Shown here piece after piece: positions 46,504 to 50,285 of a stretch of DNA of 50,285 bases. Within the stretch, counting starts at the first letter, position 1, and every line of letters starts with the position of its first letter. A program made the translations under genes and the position numbers. Source of the stretch: Porphyrobacter sp. Lineage in GTDB: Bacteria > Pseudomonadota > Alphaproteobacteria > Sphingomonadales > Sphingomonadaceae. The notes beneath the pieces are model-generated. The model had not been told where the DNA came from, ran no database searches, and saw nothing but the letters and a program-made list of their open reading frames with translations. Location: NCBI GenBank assembly GCA_017744315.1, contig JAGIBN010000015.1, positions 1-50,285 of the forward strand, in the 5' to 3' direction.

Positions 46504-49500
46504 GTGGCCGAGAAATCGACCGTAGAGATCTCACAAGGGCGTAATTTCGCAGGACTCCGGCATTCTTTAAGGGCTGGTGGGTCCTTGTTTGCCATTGGCG
46601 TTCTTATGGTTTCGGCCACAGCGCATGCGCAGGACGAATCGGCGCCCGCCGCTGCAGATGGCGAGGAAATCATCGTCACCGGCATTCGCGCCAGCCTTGC
46701 CAATGCTCAGGAAATCAAGCGCAACGCCGACACCGTCGTCGACGCGATCACTGCGCAGGACATCGGCGCGCTGCCCGACCGCTCGGTCACCGAAGCGCTG
46801 CAGCGTGTTCCCGGTGTGTCGATCAACCGCTTTGCTGGTACCAACGACCCGGACCACTTCTCGGTCGAAGGTTCGGGTGTCGTCATTCGCGGCCTCAACT
46901 TCGTCCGTTCCGAATTCAACGGCCGCGATGCCTTCGCGGCGGGCGTCAACGGACAGGCGCTGAACTTCGCGGACGTTCCTTCCGAGCTTCTGGGTTCGGT
47001 TGAGATCTTCAAGAACGCGACCGCGGAAATGATCGAGGGCGGCCTGGCCGGCACGGTCAACCTCAACACCCGAAAGCCGTTCGATAACAAGGGCTTCCAG
47101 GCCGCGTTCTCGGCCGAAGCCAACTACGGCGACTTCGCGCGCGAATGGACCCCGACGGGCTCTTTCCTGCTCAGCGACACCTGGGACACCGGGATCGGCA
47201 CGATCGGCCTGCTCGGCAGCGCCTCGTACTCGCGGATCAAGAGCCGGGCCGACGGTATCCAGGTCACCAACTTCCAGACCCGCGACGCCCAGCGCGTTAC
47301 GTTCCAGAGCCAGGGCGGCCAGACGATCTGCCGCAACCAGCTCCCATCGAGCACCGACACGACCACCCTGCCGGGCACCGATGCCTTCTGCGGTCAGCCG
47401 TCAACTCCTGGCGCGGACGGCCGGGCGGATCTGCTGCCCACGGCCTATGCCCCGATCGGCGGTCAGTACCGCTCGCAGGATTTCGATCGCAAGCGTGACG
47501 GTGTGGCGCTCGCCGCGCAGTGGGAGTCGACCGATGGCGATTCCCTGCTGACCGCGCAGTTCATCCGCTCGCACACGACCAATGCCTGGGGCGAGCACAC
47601 CTTCGAAACCGCGCCCGATCTCTCCGAGTATAATACCTACCCACTCGGCTGCCATCAGAACGGCAACGGCAACGTCACTTCGGGCAACCCGAACGGTGGC
47701 GGCAACAGCAACGGCACGGTTCGCGCCGAATGCCGGATCGATGCCAATGGCCAGTTCTTCTTCAGCGGCAACGATCAGGGTCAGAACTACAACCCGCTGA
47801 ATGGCCAGGCGTTCGACAACTACCAGTATGACGCCGACGGTCTGTTCGAGAGCGGTTACATCACGCTGCCGGGTACCGGCTGGCGTACCGCAGGCAGCGG
47901 CAATGGCGCCACCAACTGGGTACCGTCTGGCGGCATGCAGCAGAGCCTGTCGCGCCGGCAGGTGTTCGAGGAAAACACGATTGCCGACTACGGTCTGAAT
48001 TTCCAGACCAAGCTCGGCGACCGCATCGACCTTAGCCTGGACGGTAACTACACCGATTCCGAACGTAGCATCGATGACGTCAGCGTGTTCGGTTCGACCT
48101 GGGCCGATCAGGAACTGGATCTCACCGGCAATCTTCCGTCGGTCATCTCGCACAAGCCGAACACGATCAGCGCGACCTGGGCCGCTCCGAACCCGGCGAT
48201 CGCCGCGGCCACGGACCAGGAATACTTCATGGACCAGCGTGTCCAGTTCTGGCGCGCTGCCATGGATCACTTCGAAGAAAGCGACGGCCGCGAGTATGCC
48301 CTGCGCGCCGATGTCGCCTACAACTTCGACGATGATTCCTTCATCCGCCGGGTGAAGGTTGGCGCGCGCTATGCCGATCGCGATCAGACGGTACGTTATA
48401 CCCAGTATAACTGGGGCGTGCTGAGCGAGGTCTGGTCGGGCGCGCCGGTATCGCTCGCCCAGTCTGGCGGTGATCAAACCGACTTTTACCGGTTCGAGAA
48501 CTTCTTCCGTGATCAGACCCCGGGACCGTTCGGTGCCTATTATTACAACGGCGACCTGATCAAAGACTATGACAGCGCAGCAGGTTTCCTGACGGGAATC
48601 AATGACATCTGGCACACGACCAACGGTGCCGGAAGCGCCAACGATTGGGAGCGGGCGGGGGATCGTACCGACGCGATTGCCGGTACGCACTATCTGCCCA
48701 GCGAAATTCAGCCGCTGTCCCAGTCGGATCTTGCCGGTTATGCGATGCTCAACTTCGAGACGCCGGACAGTGCCGACGGCCTTCGATTTGCGGGCAACGT
48801 TGGTGTCCGCATCGTCTCGACCAAGATTACGTCATCGGGCACGACGCGTATCCCAACTCAAGCGGATCTCGGCATCACCGATGATTACGATAATGGCGAT
48901 CCACTCACTAGCCGCTGCGAATTGCAAGTCCCGCCGGGATCACCACCCGGCACCCCGGCGGCGCGCCCTGGCGGTGTCTGTAATCTGACGCCTGCCGAAT
49001 ATGCCGACCTGCAAACCTGGGCTGGTACGACTGCGACCTTCATTTCGAGCACTGCGAAGAACGACTACACCTACGTCCTTCCCAGCCTGAACGTTCGAAT
49101 GGGCGTGACGGACGACTTGCTGTTCCGCTTCGCCGCCTCGAAGGTCATGACGCGTCCCGACCAGGCCCTGGTGCGTAACTTCCAGACGACCACGATCAGC
49201 GGGAACGGGGAACTGACTGCGCAAATCGGCAATCCCTTCCTGGTACCGGCGACGGCATGGCAGCTGGACCTGACCGGCGAGTACTACTTCAGCGCTGTCG
49301 GATCGGTCACGTTGAACCTGTTCTACAAGGACGTGAGCAACTTCTTCTATCAGGCTGTTGTCGATATCCCGATCACCAACAATGGCGTGACATTCCCGGT
49401 CCAGACCCGCGGTCCCGCCAACTATGACGGTCACGGCAAGATCAAGGGCTTCGAGTTTGCCTACCAGCAGACGTTCGACTTCTTGCCGGAGCCGTTCGAT

Positions 49501-49956
49501 GGTCTCGGCTTCAACGGCAACTATTCGTACATCGACAGTTCCGGTCTGCCGAATACCTTCCTCAACACCGGCACTCCGGTTAACCCGTCGACCATTCCGT
49601 CTGGCAACCTGCCGCTGGAAGGCTTGTCGAAGCACAACGTCAACGCCACGATCTTCTATGAAAAGGGCCCGATCTCGGTTCGCGCAGCTTACAACTGGCG
49701 CTCGAGGTTCCTGCTCACCGCGGCGGACGTGATCTTCCCGTATACCTCGATCTTCAACGAGGCGACCGGGCAGCTCGACGCTTCGATTTTCTACAGCATC
49801 ACGGATGAGATCAAGGTCGGTATCCAGGCGGTGAACATCCTCGACGAGATCACCAAGACCTCGCAGGCCTACACCGGGGATCCGAGCAAACTGGCGCCTC
49901 GCTCATACTTCATGAACGACCGCCGCTTCTCCTTCATCGTGCGCGGAAACTTCTAA
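46504..49956 (+). CDS. TonB-dependent receptor, Xanthomonas/Caulobacter carbohydrate type
   Basis: 1150 residues from a GTG after GGGGAGGG. The signal peptide ends at AHAQ (about residue 43). The TonB box is EEIIVTGIRASL, followed by a plug with GALPDRSVTEALQRVPGVSI and IRGLNFVRSEFNGRDAF, and a 22-strand barrel with long loops ending in SFIVRGNF. It fits the TIGR01782 (TonB-Xanth-Caul) group, members of which import oligosaccharides and often lie beside halogenase-like genes. It presumably takes up the oligosaccharides attacked by the GH5 and GH31 enzymes. Confidence 0.93.
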   Translation: MAEKSTVEISQGRNFAGLRHSLRAGGSLFAIGVLMVSATAHAQDESAPAAADGEEIIVTGIRASLANAQEIKRNADTVVDAITAQDIGALPDRSVTEALQRVPGVSINRFAGTNDPDHFSVEGSGVVIRGLNFVRSEFNGRDAFAAGVNGQALNFADVPSELLGSVEIFKNATAEMIEGGLAGTVNLNTRKPFDNKGFQAAFSAEANYGDFAREWTPTGSFLLSDTWDTGIGTIGLLGSASYSRIKSRADGIQVTNFQTRDAQRVTFQSQGGQTICRNQLPSSTDTTTLPGTDAFCGQPSTPGADGRADLLPTAYAPIGGQYRSQDFDRKRDGVALAAQWESTDGDSLLTAQFIRSHTTNAWGEHTFETAPDLSEYNTYPLGCHQNGNGNVTSGNPNGGGNSNGTVRAECRIDANGQFFFSGNDQGQNYNPLNGQAFDNYQYDADGLFESGYITLPGTGWRTAGSGNGATNWVPSGGMQQSLSRRQVFEENTIADYGLNFQTKLGDRIDLSLDGNYTDSERSIDDVSVFGSTWADQELDLTGNLPSVISHKPNTISATWAAPNPAIAAATDQEYFMDQRVQFWRAAMDHFEESDGREYALRADVAYNFDDDSFIRRVKVGARYADRDQTVRYTQYNWGVLSEVWSGAPVSLAQSGGDQTDFYRFENFFRDQTPGPFGAYYYNGDLIKDYDSAAGFLTGINDIWHTTNGAGSANDWERAGDRTDAIAGTHYLPSEIQPLSQSDLAGYAMLNFETPDSADGLRFAGNVGVRIVSTKITSSGTTRIPTQADLGITDDYDNGDPLTSRCELQVPPGSPPGTPAARPGGVCNLTPAEYADLQTWAGTTATFISSTAKNDYTYVLPSLNVRMGVTDDLLFRFAASKVMTRPDQALVRNFQTTTISGNGELTAQIGNPFLVPATAWQLDLTGEYYFSAVGSVTLNLFYKDVSNFFYQAVVDIPITNNGVTFPVQTRGPANYDGHGKIKGFEFAYQQTFDFLPEPFDGLGFNGNYSYIDSSGLPNTFLNTGTPVNPSTIPSGNLPLEGLSKHNVNATIFYEKGPISVRAAYNWRSRFLLTAADVIFPYTSIFNEATGQLDASIFYSITDEIKVGIQAVNILDEITKTSQAYTGDPSKLAPRSYFMNDRRFSFIVRGNF

Positions 49957-49978
49957 ACGGGATCCTCACTGCCCGAAT

Positions 49979-50018
49979 GGCGCCGTCGCTACTCCCTGGC
50001 GGCGGCGCCTAATTTTTT
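49979..50018 (+). terminator. Intrinsic terminator after the TonB receptor
   Basis: GGCGCCGTCGC (49979-49989) pairs over 11 bp (one G-U) with 49999-50009 around a 9-base loop, followed by TAATTTTTT. It begins 22 bases after the receptor stop and is the strongest terminator in the window. Confidence 0.88.
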
Positions 50019-50059
50019 GCCCGCGATGCGCGATGAGGTGCTGAAAATGCACCCTTACC

Positions 50060-50088
50060 TTGACATTTCTAACCATCTTGGTTATATG
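50060..50088 (+). promoter_or_regulatory. Near-consensus housekeeping promoter
   Basis: TTGACA (50060-50065), a 17-base spacer and TATATG (50083-50088). It follows the receptor terminator and points toward the right edge, so it starts a new unit whose first gene is outside the window. Confidence 0.6.
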
Positions 50089-50094
50089 CTCCGC

Positions 50095-50285
50095 CGTCAG
50101 TTGACACCTGACACAGCGACGGGTGCGGGAGCGTAAGCGCTTTGCTCTCACTCCCGCACTGATGGCCGGCGCTCTCTCGACATCGTCAGAGGGTGTCACC
50201 GTAGGACACGGGGATGACAACCGCTGGCGGGACTTGCGAGCCCTAACCGCCAGCGCCTCCTGTCCGACAGGGCCGAGTAGCGAGT
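50095..50285 (+). ncRNA. Structured leader or small RNA of unknown type, cut by the window edge
   Basis: No convincing ORF is present. From the expected start near 50095 the sequence can form a series of local stems: GTCAG/CTGAC (50096-50112), a 9-bp GTGCGGGAG stem (50123-50131 with 50151-50159), GTGTC/GACAC (50193-50209), a 9-bp CGCTGGCGG stem (50222-50230 with 50247-50255) and CCTGT/ACAGG (50259-50271). The known RNA families I compared (RNase P, SRP, 6S, tmRNA, common riboswitches) did not fit. It may be a long 5' leader of the next gene or a free-standing RNA. Confidence 0.35.

Noticed and set aside
49966..50220. 84-codon frame on the minus strand at the right end
   Set aside because: It runs through the receptor terminator and promoter, has no ribosome site or motif and is probably chance.

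Overview
The window looks like chromosomal DNA from a GC-rich alphaproteobacterium of the Sphingomonadales (Novosphingobium/Sphingobium-like). The reasons are the many TonB-dependent receptors, LigF-like glutathione S-transferases next to LigD-like dehydrogenases, a NasT/NasS nitrate system, a mannonate dehydratase whose catalytic residues fall at the numbers known from Novosphingobium, and a polysaccharide locus rich in tryptophan-halogenase-like genes. I saw no rRNA, tRNA, CRISPR array, phage or insertion sequence. Three functional blocks lie side by side.

Block 1 (about 1-15.4 kb) is a catabolic island that appears to be controlled by one MarR-family repressor. Five copies of a dyad close to TTTGAC-N3-GTCAAA sit in front of its transcription units: an exported protein cut by the left edge; a LigF-like GST; marR and, divergently, a plus-strand operon of two LigD-like SDRs and a secreted protein; a long minus-strand operon (GST, GST, TonB receptor, MFS, secreted paralogue, MFS); and a minus-strand operon of four exported small proteins including two DUF6152 members. 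GST plus Calpha-dehydrogenase-like SDRs resemble lignin beta-aryl-ether catabolism, but the substrate cannot be read from sequence.

Block 2 (15.4-28.5 kb) is assimilatory nitrate reduction: nasT-nasS regulators, an outer-membrane porin, a PP2C-kinase fusion on the opposite strand, a NarK-type transporter, nirB, nirD, nasA and a sirohaem methyltransferase. Two leaders, before the porin and before nirB, each show paired hexaloop hairpins whose second stem shares its 3' arm with the 5' arm of an intrinsic terminator. This is the arrangement expected for NasT (ANTAR) antitermination. A repeat element makes up the first 35 or so codons of nasA.

Block 3 (28.4-50 kb) is a glucuronate and polysaccharide utilisation locus: uxuB, uxaC, manD and kdgK convert glucuronate to KDPG; a sugar porter, a GH5 endoglucanase-like enzyme, a PA14-containing GH31 enzyme and a large TonB receptor would provide uptake and cleavage. 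Three apparently intact flavin-dependent halogenases, one degenerate halogenase paralogue and a JmjC/cupin-8 protein are embedded in it. Four LacI-like palindromes (GTTAGCGCTAAC type) mark its promoters; no matching regulator gene is in the window. Three related 135-144 bp extragenic repeats with perfect terminal inverted repeats separate the units. The right edge holds a terminator, a near-consensus promoter and an unexplained strongly structured sequence.
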